The translations under genes were made by a program, and so were the position numbers. Under the pieces are notes generated by a model. The model saw only the letters and a program-made list of their open reading frames with translations. It did no database searches and was not told the DNA's origin. Positions 32,835 to 41,601 of a DNA stretch of 54,114 nt are shown here, piece after piece (positions within the stretch are counted from its first letter, which is position 1; every line of letters starts with the position of its first letter). Source of the stretch: Collinsella aerofaciens (GTDB lineage Bacteria > Actinomycetota > Coriobacteriia > Coriobacteriales > Coriobacteriaceae); contig NZ_JADPCH010000016.1 in NCBI RefSeq assembly GCF_015670745.1, positions 1 through 54,114 of the forward strand, read 5' to 3'.

Positions 32835-34178
32835 CTAGTTGGCCATGACGCCTTCGGTCCAGGCCTCAACGTCCTCGATGCGCAGGACGTTGGCGACCTC
32901 GGCTACGCAGTCGACGCCGGCAAGCTCGGCGGTGGCAGCCTGGACGTCCTTCTCGAGCGCGCGGTGCGTCAGGAAGATGACCGAGCAAGTATCGCTGGCG
33001 CCCGACTTGCCGTCCTCGACCTGGTTGATGAGCGAGATCGAGATGTTGTGCTTGGCAAAGATGTCGACCGTCTCGGACAGGGCACCCACGCGGTCGGCGA
33101 CCTTCAGGCGCACATAGTACTTAGTCTGGAGCTCGTCCATGGGCTTAAAGGCGAGGTTGTGACCATAGGGCTCAATCTCGGGCAGCGGAGCCACGCCGCG
33201 GCTGATCTGCTCGGAGAGCGACAGGATATCGCCCACGACGGCGCTCGCGGTGGGGAAGGAGCCTGCGCCGGCACCGTAGAACATGGTTTCGCCCACGGCG
33301 TCACCCACCACGTAGACGGCGTTCATGGCGCCGTTGACCTTGGCGAGCATATGGTCTGCCGGGATGAGCGTGGGATGCACGCGGACGTCGACGCCGGCGT
33401 CGGTGTTGCGTGCGATCCCCAGCAGCTTGATGGTGTAGCCGAGCTCGCGGGCCTGGGCAATGTCCTCGGCGCCGATGGTACGGATACCCTGCTGGTAGAC
33501 ATCGTCGGTGGTCACGCGGGTGCCAAAGCCGATGGAAGCGAGGATTGCCGCCTTGCTGGCGGCGTCGAAGCCGTCGACGTCGGCGGACGGGTCGGCCTCG
33601 GCATAGCCCTTTGCCTGGGCGTCGGCGAGCACGTCAGCGTAATCGGCGCCCTCGGCGTCCATGCGCGACAGGATGTAGTTGGTGGTGCCGTTGAGAATGC
33701 CAGCGATGGTCAGGATCTTGTTGCCCACCAGGTCGTGCTCGAGCGTGCTGACAATGGGGATGCCACCGCCGCAGCTGGCCTCGCACTTAATCTGCACGCC
33801 GCACGCGCGCGCCTTCTCGGCGAGCGTCTCGACATGACGGCCCAGCAGGGCCTTGTTGGCAGAGACGACATGCTTGCCGTTCTCGAAGGCGGTGGTGAAG
33901 ATTTCGGTCGCGGGGTGCTCGCCGCCGATGAGCTCGACGACGATATCGACGGCGGGGTCGGTGACGACGTCGTGCCAGTCGCTCGTAAAGGCCTCGCGCT
34001 CAATACCGGCGGCTTCGGCCTGCTCCCGGGCAAGCGCGCAGGCGCGGGTCAGCTTAAGGTCGATGCCGTAGGCGGCCAGGTACTCATCGTGGTGGCTTTT
34101 GATCAGACGGGCCACGCCGCCGCCGACGGTTCCCAGACCGATGAGGCCGACGTTCACGGTGCGCAGGGGTTCGCTCAT
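32835..34178 (-). CDS. hom: Homoserine dehydrogenase
   Basis: A 447-aa protein with NAD(P)-binding GLIGLGTVGGG (residues about 11-21). The HSD catalytic domain includes VVSANKALL, the GILNGTTNYILSRM core and YAEADPSADVDGFDAA. The C-terminal ACT domain (about 365-447) is a likely threonine feedback site. It reduces aspartate semialdehyde to homoserine in threonine/methionine synthesis. It is monocistronic with its own terminator; thrB and thrC are not adjacent. On the minus strand there is a TTGACA at 34354-34359 and a TAGAAT-like -10 at 34233-34238, but no well-spaced pair. Confidence 0.93.
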   Translation of the reverse strand: MSEPLRTVNVGLIGLGTVGGGVARLIKSHHDEYLAAYGIDLKLTRACALAREQAEAAGIEREAFTSDWHDVVTDPAVDIVVELIGGEHPATEIFTTAFENGKHVVSANKALLGRHVETLAEKARACGVQIKCEASCGGGIPIVSTLEHDLVGNKILTIAGILNGTTNYILSRMDAEGADYADVLADAQAKGYAEADPSADVDGFDAASKAAILASIGFGTRVTTDDVYQQGIRTIGAEDIAQARELGYTIKLLGIARNTDAGVDVRVHPTLIPADHMLAKVNGAMNAVYVVGDAVGETMFYGAGAGSFPTASAVVGDILSLSEQISRGVAPLPEIEPYGHNLAFKPMDELQTKYYVRLKVADRVGALSETVDIFAKHNISISLINQVEDGKSGASDTCSVIFLTHRALEKDVQAATAELAGVDCVAEVANVLRIEDVEAWTEGVMAN

Positions 34179-34387
34179 AGATAGCTCCTTCGTGCATCTT
34201 ATGGATGGATTAACCGCTTAAAGGTTGAGTGCATTCTAGCGTGAAGTGCGGGCGCGTGCTTGCCTGGCAGCGGGAGCAGCACAAAACGGCACCCCCGAAA
34301 CGCTGCGGAAACATTGGAAACACGCTTGCTACAAACGAACTTCCGTAACAAACTGTCAACGTTTGCACCATAAGGTTTGCCCTGTGC

Positions 34388-34783
34388 GACTGGGGCATGC
34401 AGGCGCTCGTCGGCCCCGTCACGACTGGTGCCGCCGTCGCCGTCTCGGGCGAGATCGCCGACGATATGCTCATGACCCCGTTTTCGGCTGACGATGAGAA
34501 GAATGCCGACTTCGTCAAGGCCTATAAGGATGCCTACGACGAGACGCCCAACCAGTTTGCCGCCGACGCTTACGATTGCGTCCACGCCATCGCCGAGGCT
34601 ATCGATAGGGCGGGGATTGACATTTCGGCCGACGGTGCCGACATTGCCGGCGACCTTGCCAAGGCCATGCGCAAGATCAAGATCGAGGGCCTGACAGGCG
34701 AGCTCACGTGGAACGACGAGGGCCAGGTCGAAAAGCCCGCCACGGCCTATGTGATTCAGGGCGGCAAGTACATCGCCGCCTAA
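34388..34783 (+). pseudogene. Internally deleted remnant of a livJ-type gene
   Basis: Translation from about 34388 gives DWGMQALVGPVTTGAAVAV, then jumps to MLMTPFSADDEKNADFVKAY and continues to the natural C-terminus (GGKYIAA). Against the intact livJ that follows, it corresponds to roughly residues 110-130 joined to 291-395. The first ~109 residues, including the signal peptide, and about 160 internal residues are missing. No ribosome site precedes ATG 34397. The fragment differs from livJ at many synonymous and some coding positions, so it is not a fresh duplication. It probably represents a decayed paralogue formed by recombination. Confidence 0.75.
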
Positions 34784-35054
34784 GTGCGCATAAAGCGCGA
34801 CCGGTGAGGCTGTTTTATTCAGGGCAGGGACGCCTGTAACAGAATGGAAACATTACTTTTACATAATAAAGTGGCTAAACTGCATAAAACAATAGAAATA
34901 CGCAGAATTATGGATAAATCAACAAAACAAAAGAAAAGTTGAAATAATCACCACTTTTCTCAACTAAAGCGTCTACTATTTTGCGAACGCCGAACACGGC
35001 GAAGGATGGCCTGTCGGGCAACCGAAACCCGACGAGATTTGAGAGGAGAGCCGC
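34784..35054 (+). promoter_or_regulatory. AT-rich promoter and leader of livJHMGF
   Basis: A stretch much richer in A/T than its surroundings (34850-34985). Candidate promoter elements are TTGAAA (34939-34944), then 17 bases, then AACTAA. Two overlapping inverted repeats are present: GAAAAGT/ACTTTTC (34933-34939, 34953-34959) and AGTTGA/TCAACT (34937-34942, 34960-34965). They cannot both form at once, so they may be an operator or a switching leader. A further hairpin GTCGGG/CCCGAC precedes the strong GAGAGGAG ribosome site of livJ. Confidence 0.4.
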
Positions 35055-36242
35055 ATGTCGAGCCTCACCGGTAAGTCATTGAACCCTGTTATGAATCGCA
35101 GGAGCGTTATCGCGAGCGCAGCAGGTCTGGGGGCGATGTCCATTCTAGCTGGCTGCTCCTCCAACGGCGGCGACAGTGGTTCCGCTTCGGGCGACGCTTC
35201 GTTTAAGATCGGCACCATCGGCCCGCTGACCGGCGCCAACGCGTCCTACGGCAAGTCCGTTACCCAGGGCGTCGAGCTTGGCTGCAAGGATTTCTCGACC
35301 AAGGAGCTGCCGCTTGCCAGCAAGGCCGAGGACGACCAGGCCGATGGCGAGAAGGCCGTCAACGCCTTCAACACCCTGCTCGACTGGGGCATGCAGGCCC
35401 TCGTCGGTCCGACCACCACGGGTGCGTCGGTTGCCGTTGCCGCCGAGTGCGGTAACGACCCCAAGACGTTCATGATCACCCCGTCCGCATCCTCCGAGGA
35501 CGTCACCGACGGCAAGGATTGCGTCTTCCAGGTTTGCTTCACCGACCCCAACCAGGGTGTCAACGCTGCCAAGTTCCTGGCGCAGAAGTATGCGGACGAG
35601 AAGTTCGTGCTGTTCTATAACTCCGGCGACGCCTATTCTTCGGGCATCGCAGATTCCTTTAAGGCCCAGGCCGCTGAGTCCAAGCTCGAGATTGTCGACG
35701 AGGAGACCTTTAAGGACGACTCCGCCACGAGCTTTACCAACCAGCTGACCAAGGCCAAGCAGGCCGGCGCCACCATGATCTTTGCGCCGATCTACTACAC
35801 GCCGGCGTCCGTCCTGCTCAAGAACGCCAAGGACATGGGCTACGACGTCAAGATGATGGGCTGCGACGGCATGGACGGCATCCTGGGCGTTGAGGGCTTC
35901 GATACCTCTCTTGCCGAGGGTCTGCTGCTCATGACCCCGTTCTCTGCCGACGACGAGAAGAACGCCGACTTCGTCAACGCTTACAAGGATAAGTACGGCG
36001 ATACCCCCGACCAGTTTGCCGCCGACGCCTACGACGGCGTGCACGCGGTGGCCGAGGCCCTCAAGGAGGCCGGTCTTGGAGTCGACGCCGATCCGACCGA
36101 GGCCGCCGAGAAGCTGTCCAAGGCTATGCTCAAGATTACCGTTGACGGTCTGACCGGCAAGCTCACCTGGAATGATAAGGGCCAGGTCCAGAAGGAGCCC
36201 ACGGCTTACGTCATCACCGACGGCAAGTACGTACAGGCCTAA
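35055..36242 (+). CDS. livJ: Branched-chain amino acid ABC transporter substrate-binding lipoprotein
   Basis: A 395-aa protein with an Arg-Arg N-region (residues 15-16), a hydrophobic core, and lipobox LAGC with Cys34 as the likely lipidated residue. A Ser/Gly linker precedes the periplasmic-binding fold type I (FKIGTIGPLTGANASYGKSV to the C-terminus), as in LivJ/LivK. It captures leucine, isoleucine or valine outside the membrane for LivHMGF. ATG 35055 has GAGAGGAG upstream. First gene of a five-gene operon. Confidence 0.93.
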   Translation: MSSLTGKSLNPVMNRRSVIASAAGLGAMSILAGCSSNGGDSGSASGDASFKIGTIGPLTGANASYGKSVTQGVELGCKDFSTKELPLASKAEDDQADGEKAVNAFNTLLDWGMQALVGPTTTGASVAVAAECGNDPKTFMITPSASSEDVTDGKDCVFQVCFTDPNQGVNAAKFLAQKYADEKFVLFYNSGDAYSSGIADSFKAQAAESKLEIVDEETFKDDSATSFTNQLTKAKQAGATMIFAPIYYTPASVLLKNAKDMGYDVKMMGCDGMDGILGVEGFDTSLAEGLLLMTPFSADDEKNADFVNAYKDKYGDTPDQFAADAYDGVHAVAEALKEAGLGVDADPTEAAEKLSKAMLKITVDGLTGKLTWNDKGQVQKEPTAYVITDGKYVQA

Positions 36243-36381
36243 TTGGCCGCCTTACATAGAGCGGTTTTGATTCCAAGCAGGGGAGGTTTTGGCCTTCCCT
36301 GCTTGCTTGGTATCTAGGGACGATGTAACGTCCCTGTTTCATACATCAACTGGAAACCTATTCGAAAGGGGGATGTGGAAC

Positions 36382-37263
36382 ATGACGGTCTTTATCCAAT
36401 ACCTGGTCAACGGCCTGTCCATGGGCAGCGTCTACGCCATCATCGCGTTGGGCTACACCATGGTCTACGGTATCGCCAAGATGCTCAACTTTGCTCACGG
36501 CGACGTCATCATGGTCGGTGCCTATGTCTCGTTCTGCGCCACGTCGTATCTCGGCCTCCCGGGCTGGGCATCTGTAGTTCTCTCTTGTGTGGCCTGTACC
36601 GTTCTCGGTGTTCTCATTGAGGGTCTGGCCTATAAGCCGCTGCGTCAGGCGGGTCCGCTGGCCGTTCTAATCACGGCTATCGGCGTGTCTTACTTCCTGC
36701 AGAACGCCGCGCAGCTTCTGTGGGGCGCCACGCCCAAGAACTTCACTTCGCTCGTCACCTTCCAGGTGCCGGAGTTCTTGGCCAAGTTCAACGTAAGCGC
36801 CGTCTCACTCGTCACCATCGTCGCCTGCCTGGTTATCATGGCCGGCCTGATGTTCTTTACAGGTAAGACCAAGATGGGCAAGGCCATGCGCGCCGTGTCC
36901 GAGGACAAGGCCGCCGCTCAGCTCATGGGCATCAACGTCAACCGCACCATCTCGATGACGTTCGCTATTGGCTCGGCGCTTGCCGCCATCGCCGGCGTGC
37001 TCCTGTGCTCCTACTCGCCGGTGCTGCAGCCTACGACGGGTGCCATGCCTGGCATCAAGGCCTTCGACGCCGCCGTCTTCGGTGGCATCGGCTCCATCCC
37101 CGGCGCCTTTGTCGGTGGCATTCTCATCGGCATCATCGAGGCGATGGCGCAGGCCTACATTTCCACGAGTCTTGCCAACTCCATCGTCTTTGGTGTTCTG
37201 ATCATCGTCCTGCTCGTCAAGCCTGCCGGCCTCTTGGGCAAGTACGTCCCCGAGAAGGTGTAG
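36382..37263 (+). CDS. livH: Branched-chain amino acid ABC transporter permease LivH
   Basis: A 293-aa membrane protein with about eight helices. VNGLSMGSVYAIIALGYTMVYG and LNFAHGDVIMVGAY are the family N-terminus, and FDAAVFGGIGSIPGAFVGG the conserved coupling loop. The start is ATG 36382, 9 bases after AAAGGGGG; ATG 36373 is too close to that site. Partner of LivM. About 140 bases separate it from livJ, room for a processing or attenuation site that would let livJ be made in excess. Confidence 0.93.
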   Translation: MTVFIQYLVNGLSMGSVYAIIALGYTMVYGIAKMLNFAHGDVIMVGAYVSFCATSYLGLPGWASVVLSCVACTVLGVLIEGLAYKPLRQAGPLAVLITAIGVSYFLQNAAQLLWGATPKNFTSLVTFQVPEFLAKFNVSAVSLVTIVACLVIMAGLMFFTGKTKMGKAMRAVSEDKAAAQLMGINVNRTISMTFAIGSALAAIAGVLLCSYSPVLQPTTGAMPGIKAFDAAVFGGIGSIPGAFVGGILIGIIEAMAQAYISTSLANSIVFGVLIIVLLVKPAGLLGKYVPEKV

Positions 37264-38352
37264 GTGAGCGGTATGAAGTTTCTTAAAGACAAGCAGACGC
37301 GTCACGACTTTGTTACGTACGCCATGTGCCTTGTGGCGTTCGCCATCGTGTTCTTTATGCAGTCTAACCACATGATTCCGCGCATGATCGCCGGTCAGCT
37401 GGTTCCCATCACGGCCTATATCGTCATGGCCATCTCCCTTAACCTCGTCGTCGGCATCGCGGGCGACTTGTCGCTGGGCCACGCGGGCTTTATGAGCGTC
37501 GGCGCCTATACGGGCATCGTTACCGCTGTCGCGCTGGAGAGCGCCGTTCCCTCCGATCCGGTGCGCCTGATCATCAGCATTGTGGTCGGCGCTATCGCCG
37601 CTGCCATCTTGGGCTTCTTGATTGGTATCCCGGTCCTGCGCCTGAGCGGCGACTATCTGGCCATCGTGACCCTGGCTTTTGGCGAGATCATCAAAGAGAT
37701 CGTCACCTGCCTCATTGTGGGCGTCGACTCCCGCGGCCTGCACGTGATCTTTAACATCACGGGCAACTCTACGATCGACGACCTGCACCTGCTCGAGGAC
37801 GGCACCGCCATCATCAAGGGCGCCCAGGGCGCCTCGGGCGTGTCGACGTACTCGACCTTCCTCGCCGGTGCCATCCTGGTCATGGTCGCACTCGTGATCG
37901 TGCTCAACCTGGTTCGCAGCCGTACCGGCCGTGCCATTATGGCCGTGCGCGATAACAAGATTGCAGCCGAGTCCGTAGGCATCTCCGTCACCGAGTACCG
38001 CATGATCGCCTTCGTGGTTTCCGCTGCCCTCGCCGGTGCTGCCGGAGCCCTCTTCGGCGGTAACTTCTCGCAGCTCTCCGCCACCAAGTTCGACTTCAAC
38101 ACGTCCATCCTCATTCTGGTGTTCGTGGTCCTGGGCGGTCTGGGCAATATGCGCGGCTCCGTCATCGCGGCGGCGCTGCTCACGGTGCTTCCCGAGCTGC
38201 TCCGTCAGTTCTCGGACTACCGTATGCTCATTTACGCTATCGTGCTGATCCTGGTCATGATCTTTACCAACAACCCGCAGCTCAAGGCGTTCTTCGCACG
38301 CATTAAGGATCGCTTTGCTTCCAAGAAGGAGGTAGCAGCCGATGCCCAGTAA
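37264..38352 (+). CDS. livM: Branched-chain amino acid ABC transporter permease LivM
   Basis: A 362-aa protein with about ten helices. It contains LNLVVGIAGDLSLGHAGFMSVGAY, the LivM signature, and the VFVVLGGLGNMRGSVIAA coupling region. GTG 37264 follows the livH stop directly; ATG 37273 is a possible alternative. The end overlaps livG by 11 bases. Confidence 0.92.
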   Translation: MSGMKFLKDKQTRHDFVTYAMCLVAFAIVFFMQSNHMIPRMIAGQLVPITAYIVMAISLNLVVGIAGDLSLGHAGFMSVGAYTGIVTAVALESAVPSDPVRLIISIVVGAIAAAILGFLIGIPVLRLSGDYLAIVTLAFGEIIKEIVTCLIVGVDSRGLHVIFNITGNSTIDDLHLLEDGTAIIKGAQGASGVSTYSTFLAGAILVMVALVIVLNLVRSRTGRAIMAVRDNKIAAESVGISVTEYRMIAFVVSAALAGAAGALFGGNFSQLSATKFDFNTSILILVFVVLGGLGNMRGSVIAAALLTVLPELLRQFSDYRMLIYAIVLILVMIFTNNPQLKAFFARIKDRFASKKEVAADAQ

Positions 38353-39202
38353 ATTTGAGTTCAAGAAGGGCAAGATGGTCCCGTATCCTTCTGGCGCCAT
38401 CGTTCCCGATCGTGACCTGGGCGAGCGCCCTGCACTCGAGTGCATCCACCTGGGCATTGAGTTCGGTGGCCTTAAGGCAGTCGACGACTTTAGCCTGACT
38501 ATCGGCAAGACCGAGATCGCCGGTCTGATCGGCCCCAACGGTGCCGGTAAGACCACGGTCTTCAACCTGCTCACCAAGGTGTATCAGCCCACGCACGGCA
38601 CCATCCTGCTCGACGGAGAGGATACCTCGGGCAAGTCGGTCTATCAGGTCAACCGCATGGGTATTGCCCGTACCTTCCAGAACATTCGCCTGTTCAACAC
38701 CATGACGGTGGAGGATAACGTTAAGGTCGGTCTGCATAACCAGGAGCGTTACTCCGGCTTTGAGGGCGTGCTGCGCCTGCCGACGTATTGGAAGCACGAG
38801 AAGGCCGCCCACGAGCGCGCCATGGAGCTGCTGTCCATCTTTGATATGGAGCATCTGGCAAACGAGCAGGCCGGATCGCTGCCTTACGGCGCTCAGCGTC
38901 GTCTGGAGATCGTCCGCGCGCTTGCCACCAACCCCAAACTGCTGCTGCTCGACGAGCCTGCCGCCGGCATGAACCCGTCCGAGACCGCGGAACTCATGGA
39001 GAACATCGTTAAGATTCGCGACACCTTTGGTATCGCCATCATGCTTATCGAGCACGACATGTCGCTCGTCATGAATATTTGCGAGGGTATCTGCGTGCTC
39101 AACTTTGGTAAGGTCATCGCCAAGGGCACGGCAGAGGAAATCCAGAACAACGACGCCGTTATCGAGGCATATCTGGGCAAGCAGGATAAGGGGGAGAACT
39201 AA
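38342..39202 (+). CDS. livG: Branched-chain amino acid ABC transporter ATP-binding protein LivG
   Basis: A 286-aa ATPase with Walker A GPNGAGKTT, Q-loop in IARTFQNIRLF, and Walker B LLLLDEPAAGMNP. The switch His is in IEHDMSLVM. The signature loop reads LPYGAQRRLEIVRAL instead of LSGGQ, which is usual for LivG. It carries about 35 extra N-terminal residues before the core. ATG 38342 lies inside livM. Confidence 0.93.
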   Translation: MPSKFEFKKGKMVPYPSGAIVPDRDLGERPALECIHLGIEFGGLKAVDDFSLTIGKTEIAGLIGPNGAGKTTVFNLLTKVYQPTHGTILLDGEDTSGKSVYQVNRMGIARTFQNIRLFNTMTVEDNVKVGLHNQERYSGFEGVLRLPTYWKHEKAAHERAMELLSIFDMEHLANEQAGSLPYGAQRRLEIVRALATNPKLLLLDEPAAGMNPSETAELMENIVKIRDTFGIAIMLIEHDMSLVMNICEGICVLNFGKVIAKGTAEEIQNNDAVIEAYLGKQDKGEN

Positions 39203-39916
39203 ATGGCAGAGCCGATGCTTTCCGTCTACAACATCAACGTCTGGTACGGCGCCATCCACGCCATCAAGGACATCTCCTTTAACGTCAACGAGGGCGAGAT
39301 CGTGGCTCTGATCGGTGCGAACGGTGCCGGCAAGTCCACAACGCTCAAGACCGTCTCGGGCCTGCTGCGCTCCAAGACCGGCTCCATCAAGTTTATGGGC
39401 GAGGACATTACTCATACGCCCGCCGATAAGCTGGTTGGTAAGGGCCTGGCCCAGGTGCCCGAGGGCCGTCGCGCCTTTTTGCAGATGACGGTCGAGGAGA
39501 ACCTGGAGATGGGCGCCTACACGCAGCCCAAGTCCACGGTTGCTCCGGGCCTTGAGCGCGTCTACGAGCAGTTCCCGCGCCTGAAGGAGCGCCGTCGCCA
39601 GGTCGCCGGCACCCTTTCGGGCGGCGAGCAGCAGATGCTCGTTATGGGCCGCGCCCTTATGAGCAACCCCAAACTGCTCATGCTCGACGAGCCTTCCATG
39701 GGCCTGGCGCCGATTCTGATTGAGCAGATCTTCCAGATTGTCGAGGACCTGCACAAGGCCGGCACCACGGTGCTTCTGGTCGAGCAGAACGCGCAAATGG
39801 CGCTCTCGATCGCCACGCGCGGCTACGTGCTCGAGACCGGCAAGATTACCATGACCGGCACGGGCCAAGAGCTGCTGCACGACGATAACGTGCGTAAGGC
39901 ATATCTCGGAGGCTAA
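39203..39916 (+). CDS. livF: Branched-chain amino acid ABC transporter ATP-binding protein LivF
   Basis: A 237-aa ATPase with Walker A GANGAGKST, LVPEGR-type AQVPEGRRAF, signature LSGGEQQMLVMGRAL, and Walker B LMLDEPSMGLAP. The switch His is replaced by Gln in LLVEQNAQMAL, as is typical of LivF. It starts on the base after the livG stop and closes the operon. Confidence 0.94.
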   Translation: MAEPMLSVYNINVWYGAIHAIKDISFNVNEGEIVALIGANGAGKSTTLKTVSGLLRSKTGSIKFMGEDITHTPADKLVGKGLAQVPEGRRAFLQMTVEENLEMGAYTQPKSTVAPGLERVYEQFPRLKERRRQVAGTLSGGEQQMLVMGRALMSNPKLLMLDEPSMGLAPILIEQIFQIVEDLHKAGTTVLLVEQNAQMALSIATRGYVLETGKITMTGTGQELLHDDNVRKAYLGG

Positions 39917-39926
39917 CCCATCCAAC

Positions 39927-39964
39927 AAAAGGGGCGCTGACTATCCCGGTCAGCGCCCCTTTTT
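39927..39964 (+). terminator. Intrinsic terminator of the liv operon
   Basis: GGGGCGCTGAC (39931-39941) and GTCAGCGCCCC (39949-39959) form a perfect 11-bp stem, flanked by AAAA and TTTTT. Confidence 0.9.
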
Positions 39965-40033
39965 AAGTTGCGGTGAAATAGGGACTAATTGGGGGTTCCA
40001 GACGCCAAAACAGTCCCTATTCCACCGCAACTT
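39965..40033. repeat. 69-bp palindromic element
   Basis: Arms of 22 bp (39965-39986 and 40012-40033), AAGTTGCGGTG.. with ..CACCGCAACTT, differ at one position and flank a 25-base loop. It sits between the liv terminator and cutC. The arm contains AGGGACT and the loop boundary reads AGGGACTGTTTTGGC on the minus strand, similar to AGGGACAGGTTTATTTTGGC inside the 9264-9300 palindrome. It looks like a member of a dispersed extragenic family rather than a terminator. Confidence 0.75.
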
Positions 40034-40092
40034 CATGGGGATGTGTGACAATGCCCGTCGGAAAACATCTGCTGTCTTTTGGGGGTCTATCT

Positions 40093-40770
40093 ATGCTGTA
40101 CGAGTTTTGTGCCGAGAACTTTGAGCGGGTGCCGGCGGCTATCGATGCCGGTGCAAGGCGTATTGAACTGTGCGACAACCTTGCCGTCGGTGGCACTACA
40201 CCCTCGGCCGGTGTTATCAGCGCTACAGTCAGCTATGCTCACGAGCATGACGCGCGAGTGATGTGCATGATTCGCCCGCGTGGCGGTGACTTTCATTACA
40301 ACCAAGACGAGCTGCGCATGATGGAGATGGACCTGGGCCTTGCCGTAAGCGCCGGCGTTGACGGCTTGGTCTTTGGCAGCTGCAAGCCCTGCGCTGGCGG
40401 ATGGGCGCTCGACGAGCTTACGTTGGGCGCTCTCGTGATGGCCGCGGGCTGCGCGACCGAGGAATGCAAGCGTGAGCCCATCGACATCACCTTCCACATG
40501 GCGTTTGATCAGCTCTCGCCCGAGGCTCAGCTCGATGCGATTGATACACTTGCCGACTGCGGCGTTACGCGCATCCTCACGCATGGCGGCGCTGCCGGTA
40601 CGTCGATCGAGGATAATTTCGATTACCTGGCTCGTTTAATCGAGTATGCGGGCGATCGTTTGACCATCCTTCCCGGCGGCGGCATCACTACGGCAAATCG
40701 CGACGCGGTCGCTGCGGCGCTAGGCGTCTCCGAGCTCCATGGCACCAAGATCGTGCCGCTGGAGGTATAA
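40093..40770 (+). CDS. cutC: CutC-family protein
   Basis: A 225-aa TIM-barrel protein of the CutC family. The N-terminus YEFCAENFERVPAAIDAGARRIELCDNL, the MIRPRGGDFHYN loop and ILTHGGA near residue 170 are typical. CutC was first tied to copper tolerance, but the biochemical role is unsettled. The start is ATG 40093, 7 bases after GGGGG; the frame extends to 40045. It is followed after 3 bases by the DUF4931 gene, so they are coexpressed. Confidence 0.9.
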   Translation: MLYEFCAENFERVPAAIDAGARRIELCDNLAVGGTTPSAGVISATVSYAHEHDARVMCMIRPRGGDFHYNQDELRMMEMDLGLAVSAGVDGLVFGSCKPCAGGWALDELTLGALVMAAGCATEECKREPIDITFHMAFDQLSPEAQLDAIDTLADCGVTRILTHGGAAGTSIEDNFDYLARLIEYAGDRLTILPGGGITTANRDAVAAALGVSELHGTKIVPLEV

Positions 40771-40773
40771 CCC

Positions 40774-41580
40774 GTGGCGCTGGTATTTGACGTTCAGCAG
40801 GCGAGCGGTAAGCCCGACGATAATCGTCGCCCTGGCACCGCGTGCCCCTTTTGCGACACGGAGGGACTTGCCAACATCATCCAGCGCGATGGTGACTGTA
40901 TCTGGCTCGAGAATAAGTTCAAGACCTTGCGGGCCACACGTCAGACCGTATTGATCGAGTCTGCCAATCACGACGCCGACCTGGTGACCTATGAACCGGA
41001 TGAGCTGCATCATGTGATGCGGTTTGCCCTGGGCTGTTGGCAGCAGATGATCGATTCCCAACAGTACCGCAGTGTGCTCATGTACAAGAACAAGGGTCCG
41101 CTCTCGGGCGGTAGTCTCGTGCATCCGCACATGCAGATTGTGGGTTTGGAGCAGGAAGACGGCTACACTTCGCTGACTTCTGCCAATTTCGAAGGCATCA
41201 ATGTCTGGCAACAGGGGAGGATCTCGGTCAATATCTCAACCGAACCGATCATGGGGTTCTTTGAGATCAACGTTTCAGCCCCGCAGGGAATCGCCGCCAG
41301 CGATGACACGAGAGACCAAGCCGAGGCGGATCTCTTCGCCGATGCAATCCAGGTAGCTCTGCGCTATATCTTGCACGAGCACCATGGCGGTCGTGCAGAG
41401 TCGTATAACCTGTTCTTCTATCACCTGGGCGGTCGGACCATTGCCAAGGCGCTTCCGCGTTGGGTGGTTTCGCCCTACTTTGTTGGCTATCGTTTGGCCC
41501 AGGTCAATGCCGAGACGACGCTCGATATCGATGCTGAGCGCCTGCGTGCGCATCTGGAAACGCTCGTATGGCAAGACTAA
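40774..41580 (+). CDS. DUF4931 / GalT-like HIT-superfamily protein
   Basis: A 268-aa protein related to galactose-1-phosphate uridylyltransferases. An N-terminal CPFC motif may bind zinc. The catalytic histidine triad region reads GGSLVHPHMQIVGL, where GalT has HPHGQ. The C-terminal half has further conserved aromatic-rich segments. DUF4931 proteins are uncharacterised nucleotidyl-transferase or hydrolase-like enzymes. The GTG start at 40774 has CTGGAGG inside the end of cutC. No galactose genes are nearby, so a GalT role is not supported by context. Confidence 0.8.
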   Translation: MALVFDVQQASGKPDDNRRPGTACPFCDTEGLANIIQRDGDCIWLENKFKTLRATRQTVLIESANHDADLVTYEPDELHHVMRFALGCWQQMIDSQQYRSVLMYKNKGPLSGGSLVHPHMQIVGLEQEDGYTSLTSANFEGINVWQQGRISVNISTEPIMGFFEINVSAPQGIAASDDTRDQAEADLFADAIQVALRYILHEHHGGRAESYNLFFYHLGGRTIAKALPRWVVSPYFVGYRLAQVNAETTLDIDAERLRAHLETLVWQD

Positions 41581-41601
41581 CACCCGCGTAATGCGGACAG
41601 T

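Noticed and set aside
34397-34783. Independent small gene
   Set aside because: No ribosome site, no signal peptide, and the sequence matches two separate parts of livJ, so a remnant is more likely.
36805-38577. 590-codon minus-strand frame opposite livH and livM
   Set aside because: His/Asp/Gly-rich shadow of two clear membrane permease genes; no family signature.
38303-39928. 541-codon minus-strand frame opposite livG and livF
   Set aside because: Mirror frame of two ABC ATPase genes with intact motifs.
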